The notes beneath the pieces are model-generated. The model made no database searches, was not told the DNA's origin, and saw only the letters and a list, made by a program, of their open reading frames with translations. Below are positions 9,439 to 21,364 of a stretch of 64,000 bases of DNA, piece by piece. The stretch's first letter is position 1, and each line of letters begins with the position of its first letter. Source of the stretch: Diplonema papillatum (lineage: Eukaryota > Euglenozoa > Diplonemea > Diplonemida > Diplonemidae); assembly GCA_030068145.1 (NCBI GenBank), contig JAPJBO010000919.1:26154-90153 (forward strand), written 5' to 3'. Made by a program: the position numbers and the translations under genes.

Positions 9439-12400
9439 TCACACCGAAGGAGATGTTGAGAAAAGAAAAATGGCGTTTTCGAGGTTCCCAATGACGCCAG
9501 ACAGAAGCTTGCACAGCTTTTCGCTGGGTTGTGCAGCCTCTGTCAGGAGAGGGTTGCCCGCAGCGTTGATGCGTGCAGCCTCCTTCTGCTCTATCCGGAA
9601 GTGGTGCTCGGCGATGGCCAGCGCGTGGTGCAGCGACTCGACGGAGAACTGCTTCTTTAGGATCGACTTCGCCTTCTCTGCATTGTACACCAGCGACCAG
9701 AGGCACGACGACGCGAGCCACTTCAAACGAACCCCTCCAACAGACGCTTCCGTACTCCCGAGTATCTGCGTGGTGTGAGCTGTGTGCACCCTCCCATTAT
9801 GGCGTTCTCGCCCTTCCTTTGTGATGGTGCCTCTACACGGTTGAGTCCAGCCTCAGAGGCTGGAGCTAAAGCTGGAGTTAGACAGCGGATGTCTCATCCG
9901 CTTTCGGGTTGGAGCACACCCGCTTTTCGGGGGTCTTCGGAGGCTGGACTCCGCCGTGTATCGGTTTCTCAAAAATCGTCAAGGGGGAGCTGTGCAATCA
10001 TTTGCGACCGAATTCGCAGGTAAAATAAACGCGACAGTATACCTCTAGGAGCAGACCCGTGACGGCTGGGTTGCGAGCGATCGACGGCTTCGCCGGCGTC
10101 GAGAAGGAGAGGTTGCGGAGCGTGGCGAGAACGGCCTCGGGGGCGACCGAAAAGAGGGACACGTGCAGCGGCGACCCGAGCAGCAGCGGGAAGAAGTCGC
10201 GAACGGTCTGCAGCAGCGCCTGCCCCGGCGGCAGCCGAGACAGGGCGGCGAAGGCGTCGACGAGGGGCAGGGCCAAACCCCTCGCCTTCACGTCCGCTTC
10301 CTGCATCGCCGCCTCGTGCCACAGCAGGTCGCCGGCGGCCTTCGCGAAGTCGTCGCGCATCTGCGGCGGCACCGCGTCCAGAACGCCTTCGCCCTTTCCA
10401 CCCGCCGCGATGCAGCCCAGCACCTCGTCGAACAGCGCGAAGCCGCCCTTCCCGCCGGCGCCGCCCTTCGCGTACCCTTCGACGCTCGAGTGCGCCAGGA
10501 AGAACGCGAAGATCGCCTTGTACAGCCCCTTGTGCGCCTGCGCCCCGGTGGCCAACAAGTAGTTCCTCGCCGTGCGCAGCAGCCCGCGCGCCGTCCGCAG
10601 CGACGACCGTTGCCTCGACGAGCTCGACGCCGCGAAATTGACCGGATCCCTCCCCGCGGGACCAACACCCCCCGCCAGCTGTCCCCGCGAAGGCGGACGG
10701 TGGGGTGGCTGGAACGCGTGCGACGTCGTGTCCGTTGCAGACCCGCATGTCGTGTACCCTGCGACCTGCCGGGTGCGCCGGTCGTGCGGCGACGTCGCGA
10801 CTGCTTGCAGGTACCGGAGGAGGACCTTCGCAAGCGCCGAGCCGGTGTCTGCGATCCAGCCGGGCTGCGTGGCCCGCCCCGCGAACGGGGTCGTCGCGAT
10901 TGCGGCGGCCGCCGGCCAATCGTGGAACAAGTTGCCGACAAGATCGGCCGTCCTGAGGGCGAGGCGCGCGTTGCACATCAGCAGTCCGATGGTGCTCGAT
11001 TGCGGGTTGTGGAGACTGGTGCCGTGCCCGCCCTCGTCCGGACGTGGCGTGGACGCTAAGGAAACGAGGGCGTCCGCATACCATTGCGAGGCTACCAGCA
11101 CTTGCTTCGCGGGGACCGACAGCGCGATGCAAGTTGACAGCAGCGATTCGAAGACTTTGACCTGTTCGGAAGAAGCGTCCTTGCGCGACAAGACGGGAAA
11201 CAGCGCCCGGGTGATGGCGGCGAGGATGCTGGCGTCGCACCACAGGCTCGGGTCGGTCTTCAGCGCGGTGCAGAGGAAGGCGCAGATCGGCACCAGATTG
11301 CGGGGCGAGCGGGCGGGGTCCGACAAAATGGACGCGGCCTGCTCCAGAACCAGGGCAGCATCCTGCTTCACAGCCACCGCCCGCGAGTACAGGAGCGGAT
11401 CTGCGCACACCGTGCACACGAAGCTGCAGGCGGCCGATGCCACCTCGTGCCGAAGGTCTACACACCGCGTGATTTCACTCGCGTCGCGGTGCAACCGCAG
11501 GACAGCTACTTCCCCCGGGTTCCCCGAGCCCACCTCCGGGCAATCGGAGCCCGCGTTGCCGGCCGCCGGGCTGCCTGCACCCCTTTCAGGGGATGTGCCG
11601 TAGGGCGGCGACGTGCGGGCATCCTCGCACGGCATGCGAGGGGTGGCAAACTCCGCGAACGCGGGTCGGTGCGCCAACAAATCGAACGTTTCCCGACACC
11701 CGGCGACGGGGCGCAGGGAGTCGATGAGGAATGGTCCGAGTTGCGTCATCGGATTGAAGAGACCCGCGGCCAGTGCAGGGTCGCGGCGTATAGACACGTG
11801 GAGGAGCTCCCAGGTGAACTTGATGCATTCCAGCTCGGACCGGTGGCGAGACAAGATGGAAGCGGCGGTGACGTTGCGCAGGGCGTCGCCGGAATCAGCG
11901 GAAGAAACCGCGGGGGCGCCCCTCCAAGGAGGCGGGGGTGCGAGGGCGCCGGCGCAGTGGGAAAACAGGGCTTTGCAGATGGCGGCGTGCGCGGGCGTGG
12001 GCTGGATGGGCGCTGAGGCCGGCGGCGGGGCGCAGTACAGGGCGCAGAGCACCGACAGCGTCGCGGCCAACGCGGCCGGGCAGTCGGCCCGCGACGGCAC
12101 GACAGCGAAAAGAGACGGCGCCAGCGTCTCGAGCAGGACGACCGCCGCCGGTTGCAGCGGCGGCGCGTCGGTGCCGCCGGCAGGCGGGTCTTCCGCGATG
12201 CGGAAGCCGCGGCCGTGGCGGGGATGGTGCTGGCGGGGGAGGTCTGCCGGCAGCGCGGACTGCACGAGCGCGCCGACGACGAACTCGGCGGCCGCGACCA
12301 AACTCTGCGTCCGCGCCGCTCCCCCCCCGGGAGAGGACGACGGCTCGTCCTGCGTCGCGAGCAGCCGCGCCGCCGCGACGTGCATGCAGCCGGGCCAAAT

Positions 12401-15400
12401 GGCCAGCACGTCGTCCAACCCGACAACCCCGACCCGGAGGGCGGGGGCCGCTGCGGCGTGGAACAGAGCGGCGCGCTCGAGGGACGAAGCGCCCGGCGCT
12501 GATGCCGGCGGCTCACCCGCGAAGGCGTGCAGGAGGCGGCCGGCCAGCGCCGAGACGCGCGGCGCGCCGCCGGAGACGAGGTCGACGGCACCCGGAACGC
12601 AGGTGAGGTACTTCAGCAGCAGAGCCGCCGCCGCGTCGCAGTTCCAAAGCAGCGCGTCGCGGTCGTGGGCGGCGGGCGCGAAGGCGGCAAGGGGCAGGCG
12701 CAGCCCGCAGGCGGCGGCCGCCAGCGCATCCGGATCCGCGGGCGGGGCCGCCGACGAGAACCGAGCCCCCGCCGCCTCGCGGCGGGGCGTCGCCTTCGGC
12801 AGAGCGAACGGCGCGTCGGCGGCGGCGAAGCCGCGGCGCCCCCGCAGCACCTCGGCGAGGACGGTCAGCGTGTGGACCGCGTTCCGCGCGCCCTCCAGCG
12901 CCCCGGGCGCCTCCTCCGGGAGCAGCACCGAGCCGACCGCGGTGCGGAGCAGCGACAAGGCGGCGAGGGCGAGGCGGAGGTGGGGCAGGGCGGCCCCCAC
13001 GAGCGGACCTTCGCAGGCGGTCACCTCCGCGACCGGTTTCAGGCTCGCGCCGGCGGGCGGCGTGGCGAGGGCTGCGGCGATTAAAGGGCGGATGAAGTGG
13101 CGGGTGGCGGTGTCCAAAAAATTGGTGCGCGCCAGCAGCGCGGCGGCGGTGGCGCGCTGCCCCGAGTTGGCGAGGGAGAGGAGCGCTGTTTCGTACAAGG
13201 CGAGGGCGGAGACGGTCATCGACGGGTATTGGAGCGGGTACGCCCCGTCGGCGGGGAACAGCGTCGGAAAGAAGTCGCGCTCAAGCACCGGGACCACCTC
13301 GTCGGCGACGACTCGAATCGGGATGACCCCAGCTTGCAAGAGGAGGGTCAGGTGTTCGCAGACCCTCTGCACGCAGGACCCATCGGCCGGGCTCGCCGAC
13401 GGAACGCGGAGGAATCTGAAGAGGGGCGACAGCCCCGCGGTTTGCTGTTGCGGGGGGCCGGCCCGCCGCTCCAAATCGAGGAACAGGCCGCCGTGCACGT
13501 CGGCGGGACACACGGCCAGCAGGGCTTGCAGCGAGTCGAGCGCGTCGTCCAGCGCCGCCTGCGACCGACACGCGTCGATGCCGCGGGCGATGATCGAAAC
13601 GTCGCCGCACCGCAGGAGCCGCGCCTCGTCCGAAGCCCCAGCCTTCGCGACCGTGCTGACGACACATTCTCCGCCGCCATCCCCCGCGGCCTCGACCGGA
13701 TCGTCACGATTTGGGTACACCCCTCGAAACACTCGTTGCACCCTTGCCAAAAGTTCTGGATGCCGTTCTGTCAGTTGCGTGTTCTCCGGCGATGAAGGAG
13801 CCAGCAGACGGTCCAACAACCGCTGCAAAGCAGTGCTCGTCTGCTCTGCAGGTTCCTTGATGTCGCCACCGACCTCGTGTTGTTGCGGGGACGCAGCCGG
13901 AAGTTGCACTAAAGATAGGAGCAAGGTCTCTTGCATCGTCGCACTTTGCACGACTCCCTTGGTGCTGCAGGAAGCAGCCGAGGCGGCGCCGTGGAGAGCT
14001 TGGAGCAAAACCAGTGAGACCGGGGAACACGACGAACCGACCCCGTCTCGCTCGGTTTCTTGAAGGAGCACCTCGGCTACGTGCGTCAGGATTGCGGGAA
14101 GGTGGTCAGCCAGGGCTTCGCGGGTTTCCCCATCCTGGGCCGCGAGGATTAAATTGGGCGCCAACCGGATGAGCATGATGCCGGCTTTGCTCAACAGAGG
14201 ACCAGACAGGTACTTCAAGCTGCCGGCCAGCGCACTGCAGAGTAGAATGGTCAGGTATGCGGCGCGTTTATAGGAGTTGGGCTCGGTTTCGGCCGAGAAG
14301 CGGAGAGACGGGATCACGCGGGAAAGCATTCGGAAATGGTGCGAAAGGGCTTGCGTCGACAGCTGTGCGCCGGAAAGCCCCGCAGATGAGTTGGGCCTGC
14401 ATGTGGCGGGGGTCGGGTGTGCCGAAGGGTCCGTGCGGCGAGAGAGCACCGGGAGGAAGTTGCATACATCAGCGAGGACACTGCCTTCTGTCACTAAGGC
14501 ATCGCCAGTCACCAAGCCAGCTGAGACCAAGTCCTCGAGCAACTCTGCTGCCAAGAGGTTGATCTTCGGATCACCGTGTGACACACGTGCGCGCAAGTCG
14601 TTCACCTGCAGAAAAGCGTTTATGGGGTTTAGAGGATCGGAGATTGTATTGGAGTGTATCAGGTGCAAAGGAGGTTGAAGTATGGCTAAAGATAAAGTGG
14701 TGTCACCTGAGGGGGTAATCGTTAAGCATTGAGTTCTTTTAAGTACATGAACTACATGGATTAGCATGCACTACCGTAAACTTGAAATGCAGGGATAAGC
14801 TTGCATTTGTTATAGGCTAGGGTTACTTGATAACGTCGTCCGAGGACGATCTCAATGTGGACGAAGACGATGATGACAGGCTGGTGATATCCAGCTCCAT
14901 TTTTTCGAATGCTGCGCTTTCGCGCCGCGTGCTTTTTCTTGGGTTTCCCCGGCGGCAGTTCTGCCGTTAAGCAGCGGCTGCCGGCTTATCCCGTGACACC
15001 TTTTATATGTAGTTAGGGGCACTCAGGCCTTACGTTCAGCATGCTGAACGTACTGATTTCAGCACGTTTCTTAGTTTCTTTTTGTACACGTGCAGAAATC
15101 AGTACGTGTTATCAGCACGTACTATTTCTGCAGATTCATCTGGGGAATCAACCGCAGTACCGGGGATTCCGGTCGGCAGATCCTGCTGTTGCTTACCACC
15201 GCGACACTGGAGGGTTGAGGCCAGAGAGGAGGCAGAGCAAAGACATGCAACACTGACAGGTGAGCCCCCTATGCTCTATTTCTTTTTTGCCTGACCCCAC
15301 GTACTGATTTTCAGCAGGTATTTAGCTCCAAGACTAAAGAGCTGCGTAAGCCCTGGGGGCACTGTAGAGTCTCGGATTGGCCGTTGAGGCTGGAAGTCAA

Positions 15401-16515
15401 ATAGCGGGGAAAAGAAAGGCGGAATGTTGCTCTTGTACCCCACTCGTGCTTGCAATAAGGGGGTCGCTGAGATCCGTCCGGAAGTGGCCAGATCCGGCTG
15501 CTGCCCAGTCGCCAGCGCAAGAGAATAAAAAGAGCAGAACCAAAGAACTGCGCTTCCCTTGGCGACCAACCACAACGCAACACAAGTTGCTCTCAACCCG
15601 ACATTCCATGAAGCAAAGTCGGGCCACGCAACCCAGTCGGCAACCACTACACCTGCTCGTGATGATACCAGTGGCATACGGGTAGACGCTGACCTTTTAC
15701 ACAGCTATCCACGGTCTGCTGTCCTCCTCGTGCTGTGCGTGTGTATCAACTACACGCGCGTGCGGGCCCTGCATGGACCTCGGTGAGAGCTTCGTCCTCT
15801 TATGGGTTGTGCTCGGACATTGTGGCCCCATCCGGGAAAGGCAATGGGACGGGGGGGAGGGCGGACGGGGGGGAGGGCGGACGGGGGGGAGGGCGGACGG
15901 GGGGGGTTAGACCTGCGCATCGGATCTCGTCGAGCCGCGTGCCACCCAGCGGGCACGCCACTTTGTGACTCCTACCCGGAGATGTGTCGCGTTGTGGAGG
16001 CCGTTGCCCCTTGGCAACGGGTGGTTTTTGGTCTGCAGCTGTCCCCCTGGCGCTCCGCTCTGCCAAGAAGACCGAACGCGAGTCAGATTCTCCAACGCGG
16101 CCACTACGTAGGGCTGCGTCGCTGCCGGCCCGACAGCTCGGTAGCCTTCCAAGCAGGCCACGCCGCCTTCTCTTACCATTTCCCTGGCACATGCCTCGTT
16201 TGCAGTGAGGGCATGGACCAGCTCAGCTGCCTTGACGGTAGTCTCCCGTCGGTCTTTAGTCTGTCGTGTTCCTGATCGCGGGGCCTGCGCCGGTACGAGT
16301 GGTGTGGGTGCGCTGGCGAGGGCCCTCTGTTCGAAGTCGAAATACGACAGGAGGCTCCTACAGGCAATGGTTGCCGACGACTCATCTGATGCGATGTCTT
16401 CAACGCGGGCTAACCCGTGCCGCAACTTGCTCGCAATGTTGTCGACGGCACGGTCGCGTGTGCCCTCGTCGTCGCTCGCCATCTGCTTGAAGAACTGCAG
16501 AAGGCGAGCCGCCAT
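9439..16515 (-). CDS. RTTN: Rotatin-like armadillo-repeat centriole protein (three exons)
   Basis: Rotatin acts at centrioles and basal bodies in centriole elongation and ciliary function. Proposed exons: 16515-15976, 14605-10043 and 9765-9439, with lengths 540, 4563 and 327 bp, all phase 0, about 1809 residues. The start MAARLLQFFKQMASDDEGTR followed by RAVDNIASKLRHGL fits the rotatin armadillo-like N-terminal domain. The end (LLLE joined to ILGSTEASVGG, then SCLWSLVYNAEKAKSILKK) matches the rotatin C-terminus, where a WAL-(I/V)-YN-x-x-KAK motif is typical. The middle is a long helical HEAT/ARM-like region. Splice sites: donor GTAGGA after 15976, acceptor TTTTCTGCAG before 14605, donor GTATAC after 10043, acceptor CACGCAG before 9765. 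Further small exons in the 1370-bp first intron cannot be excluded. The 10.05-13.7 kb part is visibly much more GC-rich than the rest of the same exon. Confidence 0.8.
9843..9951. repeat. Inverted repeat in rotatin intron 2
   Basis: Perfect 12-bp arms gagtccagcctc (9843-9854) and gaggctggactc (9940-9951) enclose about 85 bp, inside the predicted 277-bp last intron (10042-9766). The structure could be a small foldback element or an intron hairpin that brings the splice sites together. Confidence 0.7.
15031..15107. repeat. Palindrome plus hairpin in rotatin intron 1
   Basis: A perfect 22-bp palindrome occupies 15031-15052 (half-site tacgttcagca). It overlaps the first arm of a second inverted repeat, 15048-15067 with 15088-15107, matching at 19 of 20 positions around a 20-nt loop. 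A further related word (atcagcacgtac) follows at 15111. No coding potential is seen; it may be a miniature inverted-repeat element. Confidence 0.75.
15842..15906. repeat. 16-bp G-rich minisatellite
   Basis: Three to four copies of agggcggacggggggg near the 5' end of rotatin intron 1. The G-runs are on the plus strand, so the rotatin pre-mRNA carries the C-rich version. Confidence 0.85.
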
Positions 16516-18180
16516 CTTGCCAAGGGTTCTATGTTTCTGCCTCCTTCTTGGCCCTTCCCCTTGCGTATGTCTTGATATCCCGTTTTATTGTTGGGCCTCC
16601 TTTAGCGGAGGTACGTCCACGTTGTGGGACTCTTACCGTGTGCGGTTTGATCCATCCTCGCCGTTCCTTGCCTTCGGGTCCCCGCTCCGACGGCTTGTCA
16701 CGCCTACGTGTGGTCCAAGGGGTGCTTGTCTCTACGGAGCTTCTTTCCCGTCTTCGTTGACCACTGATCGAAATGCGGCTTGGCTCCGTGCAGGGCGTTT
16801 CTCATGCTCTTCCAGTTCCAGATGCACGTCGTATCGATGCGACGGCATTGCGACCCGTGCTGCTGACCGCAACATGGCAAGTTGATCGCAAGCTTGAAAA
16901 GGAAAGTGTGTAACCAGTGTACTTCTGTGAAAGGTCCCAACATCACATTGCTGAGAGAATGGCAAATGAGAAGGTCGATTGTCAAGTGCAAGTGGAAACA
17001 TACTTTGGTCGATTGTCACGTGGCACTAGAAGCATGCTTTGAGTTGAGAGAGAGAGAGAGAGCGTGTGAGGTCTCATGAGCAAGTGCAGACAAACGACAA
17101 AGTAAGTTGGTAGGTAAGCGAATATGACTACAGTGGTCAATCACACAATTCACGTATAAGAATGTAGCGGCGTTTTACAATCGAATCTTGAAATCGATCA
17201 AAATCGACGAGCCAAATTTATTAATACAATGCGACGGGTCAGAGACCGAATTCGTACCCCGGTTCGGTATAAAAGGGCATTCTTTGACTACCATAACTGG
17301 ACAGCTTCAATTTCAATTTCGTGGATTCTTTCCCGTATTCATGTGCCTCATCCTTCTAGTTATATTGCAATAGACCCCCTCCAGCAGCTACGCACTGCAA
17401 TTCATGAGATTGTTCCTGTTTTTCCAAGCACACAGGGCCACAGTGAAAGTCGAATCTTCTCAATAGTCTACTACTACGTGAAGCATTTCCAGGGTTAACT
17501 CTTCACATAGAGACTGTATCCAACAGGGCCCATTTCAGACCTGCATCCGGGTTGGGAGATGATGATGCAATCCGTAACAAAAATACTATGGGTCCACTAC
17601 TCCTGCAGAATTGACTTGCATGTAACTAGGCTGGCCGTTCAAGACCAACGCCTTTCGTTGGGAAGCAAGTCCCTCCCCACACTGACGGGGTCTCGAATCA
17701 AAAGGGGGGTTCACGTTGGCGAGAATTATTTTGTTTGTCTTTTGTGCGAATATTCGTTGACGCGGTTTAGTTCAGTGAAACTTCAGTGATACAGACACTG
17801 ATCTCGAATCCAAACGGATGAGTTTACGTTGGTCGACAACAGTTTTGGTTGTCTCTGCGAACAAAATGTGGGCTCATTGCGCAAGCTGACGATGTTGTGT
17901 CCACACATGCTGTCTTCGCCTGTAGTGTGATCCTCAGGCGAAGCTCTTATCGCAAGCTGACGATGCTTTAACCATGCGCGGAGACCTGCACGTCAGTCTC
18001 AGCAACAGCCACGACGCCAAATCATCGAAGCCCTGTCCTGACTGAGTCTATGCACGTCTCTCCCACCAAACAGTCAGCAACACGGGATCTGATCTCGACG
18101 ATGGCAACGCGTTTTGTCTGTGGTACTCCCGCTTTGTGTTTTTTGTCGCCGCGGTTTTGTACACAGTGTACACGCACATC
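16516..18180. other. Spacer upstream of rotatin-like gene, with local duplications
   Basis: No gene is supported. A (ga)n run lies near 17047-17062. An imperfect direct repeat of about 60 bp begins with tctcgaatc at 17691 and 17802 (offset 111 bp). Copies of the word gcaagctgacgatg occur at about 17880 and 17950, and a related form (gcgcaagctgaagacg) lies at the 3' end of the neighbouring NTPase gene near 18211. The spacer therefore seems to contain decayed tandem copies of that gene's terminal segment. Confidence 0.55.
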
Positions 18181-19899
18181 TTACCACAAAGGGTCGATTC
18201 TGTCACCATTGCGCAAGCTGAAGACGCTTGCCCCGTGCGTGGCCCGGGCGGGGAGCCCTGCAGCGTCCGTGTCCGCGACGGCAAAAGAACCGAGCCATCG
18301 GATCCCCGCGTTCCAGGAGAGGAAGTTCTCAAAGTCTTTGGTCGAGCGCAACGCCGAGCCGGGCACTTGGAGCATTTCCCTGACGTCGGCCGCCGGCCGC
18401 GGCATCAGCAGGGACAAGTCGCCGGTGAGGAGCGCGACGCAAAGCACTTGGAAGCCGAAGAAAGCGCGCACGAGCGGGAACCACAGCGACCGCAGCACCG
18501 GAAGCTTCACCTCCAGGCAGAACGCACTCACCCGAATAGGAAGCAGCGTCCCAGAGGGAACCACACAGCGCACTCGATACTCCGAGCTACGTCGGGCTGC
18601 AGTGCCAGGTGCGCCGCCTCTCGGCCCCAAAGCAACACCAACTGCGGGGCATACCAACCCGGCATGCGCAAGCTTCCCGGCCACCGCGCAGGCGTCATCC
18701 GTGGTGACGCTACAAAGCTGCGACATGGCCACGGGGTCGCAGGATCCGGTTAGTTGAAGGTCCTGCACGATTTGGCAGAACAACGCGGGTTGCGCGCCCG
18801 GTTCGCTTGCCAAAGACAAAATAGTGCTCGACATGTCACGCTGGTTGTAGGCCACAACTGGCCCGGGGGTCCGCGTGATGGACGTGAAAGTGGCGCGGGA
18901 CGCTAAGTCAGGGAAGGATTGGTAAAGACGGGTGCCGGTGAGGAACGGAGTGATGGACGGCGGGGCAGGGGTTTTCAGCTTCTGCGAAAGGAGGGCCGAC
19001 GAGTCCGTGACGAAGAGAACGTCGCACAACGCCTCGTCCTGCGCGTAGGCGACGAGCTTCTGGACAAAGGCGCTGGCGATCAAGTCGTGTTCCCCACCCG
19101 CCTCAGACATGGCCACCAGGCACTCTGCGCCGTCCACCACGAATATGGGGCGTGTTTCCGGGTGTTGAAACTCTGGACCTTCGGATTTTCTGGCCCATTT
19201 ATTCAAGCGCAGTGTGGATGTCGCGTGGTGCATGGCCTGTTCGAACAGCACCATGGTCACGTGGGTGTGGAACGCGTTCATCGTGAAGAAGTCGATCATG
19301 CAGTTGAATATCTTGTGATACGTAAGCACCACTCCGCCCAGCCGGCCGGTCGGCGCTAAGATGCTGCCGAGGTACCCGTAAAGGAAGGCACAGGCGGACG
19401 AGTCTATCCCCCGCGCGTTCAAGTAAAAGACGGGGCGTCCCGTTTTCTGCAGCAGCGGCTCCAGCAGGCTGCTTTTCCCGCTCATGGGCGGGCCGTTCAA
19501 CACGACGATGCGCGGGTCGTGACCGCTGAGGAGCGCAGTGAGATCGTCGACTTCACCGTGCGAATGCGCGTGCAAGGAGTTGGGAACTGCGGTGCCGTCT
19601 GCAGGAACGAACTGTGCTTCCCGACGGCGTCGGCTGTCGTCCAGCGACGTCAGCGCGCAGCGGTACACGCTTGGGAGGACGTACGTGTCGAGCGTCGGCC
19701 CCCCGCCAACCATCGTGAAGGCCCCGACCAGGAGGCCGGCCGCCGAAATCCCGAAGACACGCAACAGCCCGTTGCCCGTCGACGGCGACTTCGCCGCCTC
19801 CTGGGCCTGCCCTTGGCACATCCGGGCTTGCCGGCGGAGCGCGCGCGCGCATGACGAAAGCCGGCTGCCGCCGGCGACGAAACTGTTCCGAAGGCCCAT
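18181..19899 (-). CDS. Membrane-anchored P-loop NTPase, unknown family
   Basis: Single-exon frame of 572 residues with an ATG at 19899. The first ~45 residues are rich in Arg, Ala and Ser with few acids, as in mitochondrial or other organelle targeting peptides. A hydrophobic segment follows at about 46-66 (LLRVFGISAAGLLVGAFTM). A Walker A motif GPPMSGKSS lies at about 136-144 and a Walker B-like IFVVDGAE at about 250. Near residue 480 there is a second hydrophobic stretch (LWFPLVRAFFGFQVLCVALL). The layout recalls AAA/STAND-like NTPases bound to an organelle membrane, but I do not recognise a named family. The gene is moderately GC-rich. Its last codons contain a word repeated in the downstream spacer. 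Reading frame, composition and motifs make a real gene likely; function is unknown. Confidence 0.75.
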   Translation of the reverse strand: MGLRNSFVAGGSRLSSCARALRRQARMCQGQAQEAAKSPSTGNGLLRVFGISAAGLLVGAFTMVGGGPTLDTYVLPSVYRCALTSLDDSRRRREAQFVPADGTAVPNSLHAHSHGEVDDLTALLSGHDPRIVVLNGPPMSGKSSLLEPLLQKTGRPVFYLNARGIDSSACAFLYGYLGSILAPTGRLGGVVLTYHKIFNCMIDFFTMNAFHTHVTMVLFEQAMHHATSTLRLNKWARKSEGPEFQHPETRPIFVVDGAECLVAMSEAGGEHDLIASAFVQKLVAYAQDEALCDVLFVTDSSALLSQKLKTPAPPSITPFLTGTRLYQSFPDLASRATFTSITRTPGPVVAYNQRDMSSTILSLASEPGAQPALFCQIVQDLQLTGSCDPVAMSQLCSVTTDDACAVAGKLAHAGLVCPAVGVALGPRGGAPGTAARRSSEYRVRCVVPSGTLLPIRVSAFCLEVKLPVLRSLWFPLVRAFFGFQVLCVALLTGDLSLLMPRPAADVREMLQVPGSALRSTKDFENFLSWNAGIRWLGSFAVADTDAAGLPARATHGASVFSLRNGDRIDPLW

Positions 19900-20122
19900 C
19901 TTCAGCGTTTCCGACGTTCCCGTGTGGTGGCGTACAGATTGGTGTCTTTCGACCTTTTCCGCGAGTTTTTCTTTAGAGTTGTAGTTTTTTGTGAGGCTTT
20001 AGCTTTGTGTGACGAGTTCTGTATCCAACCCCCAGGCTGCCCTGCCATACCGCTATGCTTCTGATAGCGTACCCGTTCGCATCCTCACTTCATGTCTGCG
20101 GCGTTGCGTAGAATTTGCCAGT

Positions 20123-20186
20123 ACGTCGCGTCACAGAGCCCTTAGGTCCTCGCTACGTCGCGTCACAGAGCCCTTAGGTCCTCGCT
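20123..20186. repeat. Perfect 32-bp tandem duplication
   Basis: Two identical copies of a 32-bp unit beginning acgtcgcgtcacagag, at 20123-20154 and 20155-20186, lie about 220 bp upstream of the P-loop NTPase gene. Its meaning is unknown; the position upstream of a start codon would fit a promoter element. Confidence 0.9.
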
Positions 20187-21280
20187 AAGTCCGTTCGGTC
20201 CATAGTGCTCGTCTTTAGCCGTGAGCACGGTCTACGACGGTGCGCTCTTTGCTCGTTCTGAAGGGCATGGCGGATCAGAGCCTAGAGCAGGTCCGTTGCT
20301 CCGTGCAGTTCTTTTTGAGGTCGGAAATGTGCTCAACGGACTAGTCACTGTCAGAAATTGTTTTCCTCGACTGTGTTTGTCAGGGGAATACACTGAAAGT
20401 TTCGGGAATGTTCAGATTTTGGCCCGTTTTGCGAGTTTTTTCCAGACCTGCCTAAGTGCGACCCTGCTCTTCTTCTACCACTTTTTCTACCACTTTCAAG
20501 TGCCAACCACTTTTCCACCCCGGCCGAACCCGAGCCACGTCTCAGATTTGCGGGAAAACTAGGAACTTGCAGAAAGAACAAGGACGCAAAGATCCTGGTG
20601 CTGCTCCAATCGCCCGACATTCCTCTTCCGCCGTGAAATGGGTGGTGCAATGCCTCGCAGCAGCACGCCACGCGACGTCACTGCACAGCCTTGACACGAC
20701 AGGTTCAAGGGTTTCACACTAACCCATGTGCTGCGAAGGTGAAAGTGCCGGCCCAATGGCCTCCCTTCCCATGACCTCCGGCCAAAATACTCGAGGGACT
20801 GCCTTGTGCTCATTTCGAAGGAGGCTAGGGGGGAGAAAATAATACAACTACAAATTGGGTCCTTTTTGTTGAACGCTTACGCCCGCCACTAAACCCAGAT
20901 TCACCTGTGTTTCGTGTGGGCTACAGCACATTTACCTCCTTTGATCTATCGCAACTGGCAGTCTCCTCAAGCATTTCCTACAAAGCAGGTGCTTATACAA
21001 AAAAATATCTCGTTTCCTGGTAGGCGTCTTGCCCCGGTGAAGGCGCCTATTTGCATTGAGCCAACCTCCGTACCCTCTGAAGAGCGGGTGTTCGGCAAAA
21101 ACGTTTGAAGCGAGAGAGGGGGCTTACTTGCTGAAGGTGTCCTCTTTGCTTCTTTTCGCTTTTTCTGTGCTCCTGCTCCTGTCGTTTCCTCCTGGGCAGG
21201 CCCCAACGAGCACGGTCTCCACGAGCGGGGCCAGAAAAAAAGCAGGTGCATAACGGATGGGACGCAGAACGCGAAGAAAA

Positions 21281-21364
21281 GAGGAATAGTTGAGTTGCAG
21301 CTCTTGACAAAGATAGATGGAAAAAAGAAGGTGCTTTTATTCTTCGCTTTTTCTCACGAACGGG
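21281..21364. repeat. Dispersed repeat, second copy at 40700-40783
   Basis: Same-strand copies share ggaatagttgag, ttgacaaaga, agatggaaaaaagaa and ttctcacgaacggg. The 40.7-kb copy sits just before the 743-bp tandem repeat block. No coding potential is seen. Confidence 0.75.

Noticed and set aside
9969-14063. Several long plus- and minus-strand frames over the rotatin exon
   Set aside because: High GC content removes stop codons; the translations are Arg/Ala/Pro-rich and lack any family motif, while the rotatin frame is explained by homology at both ends.
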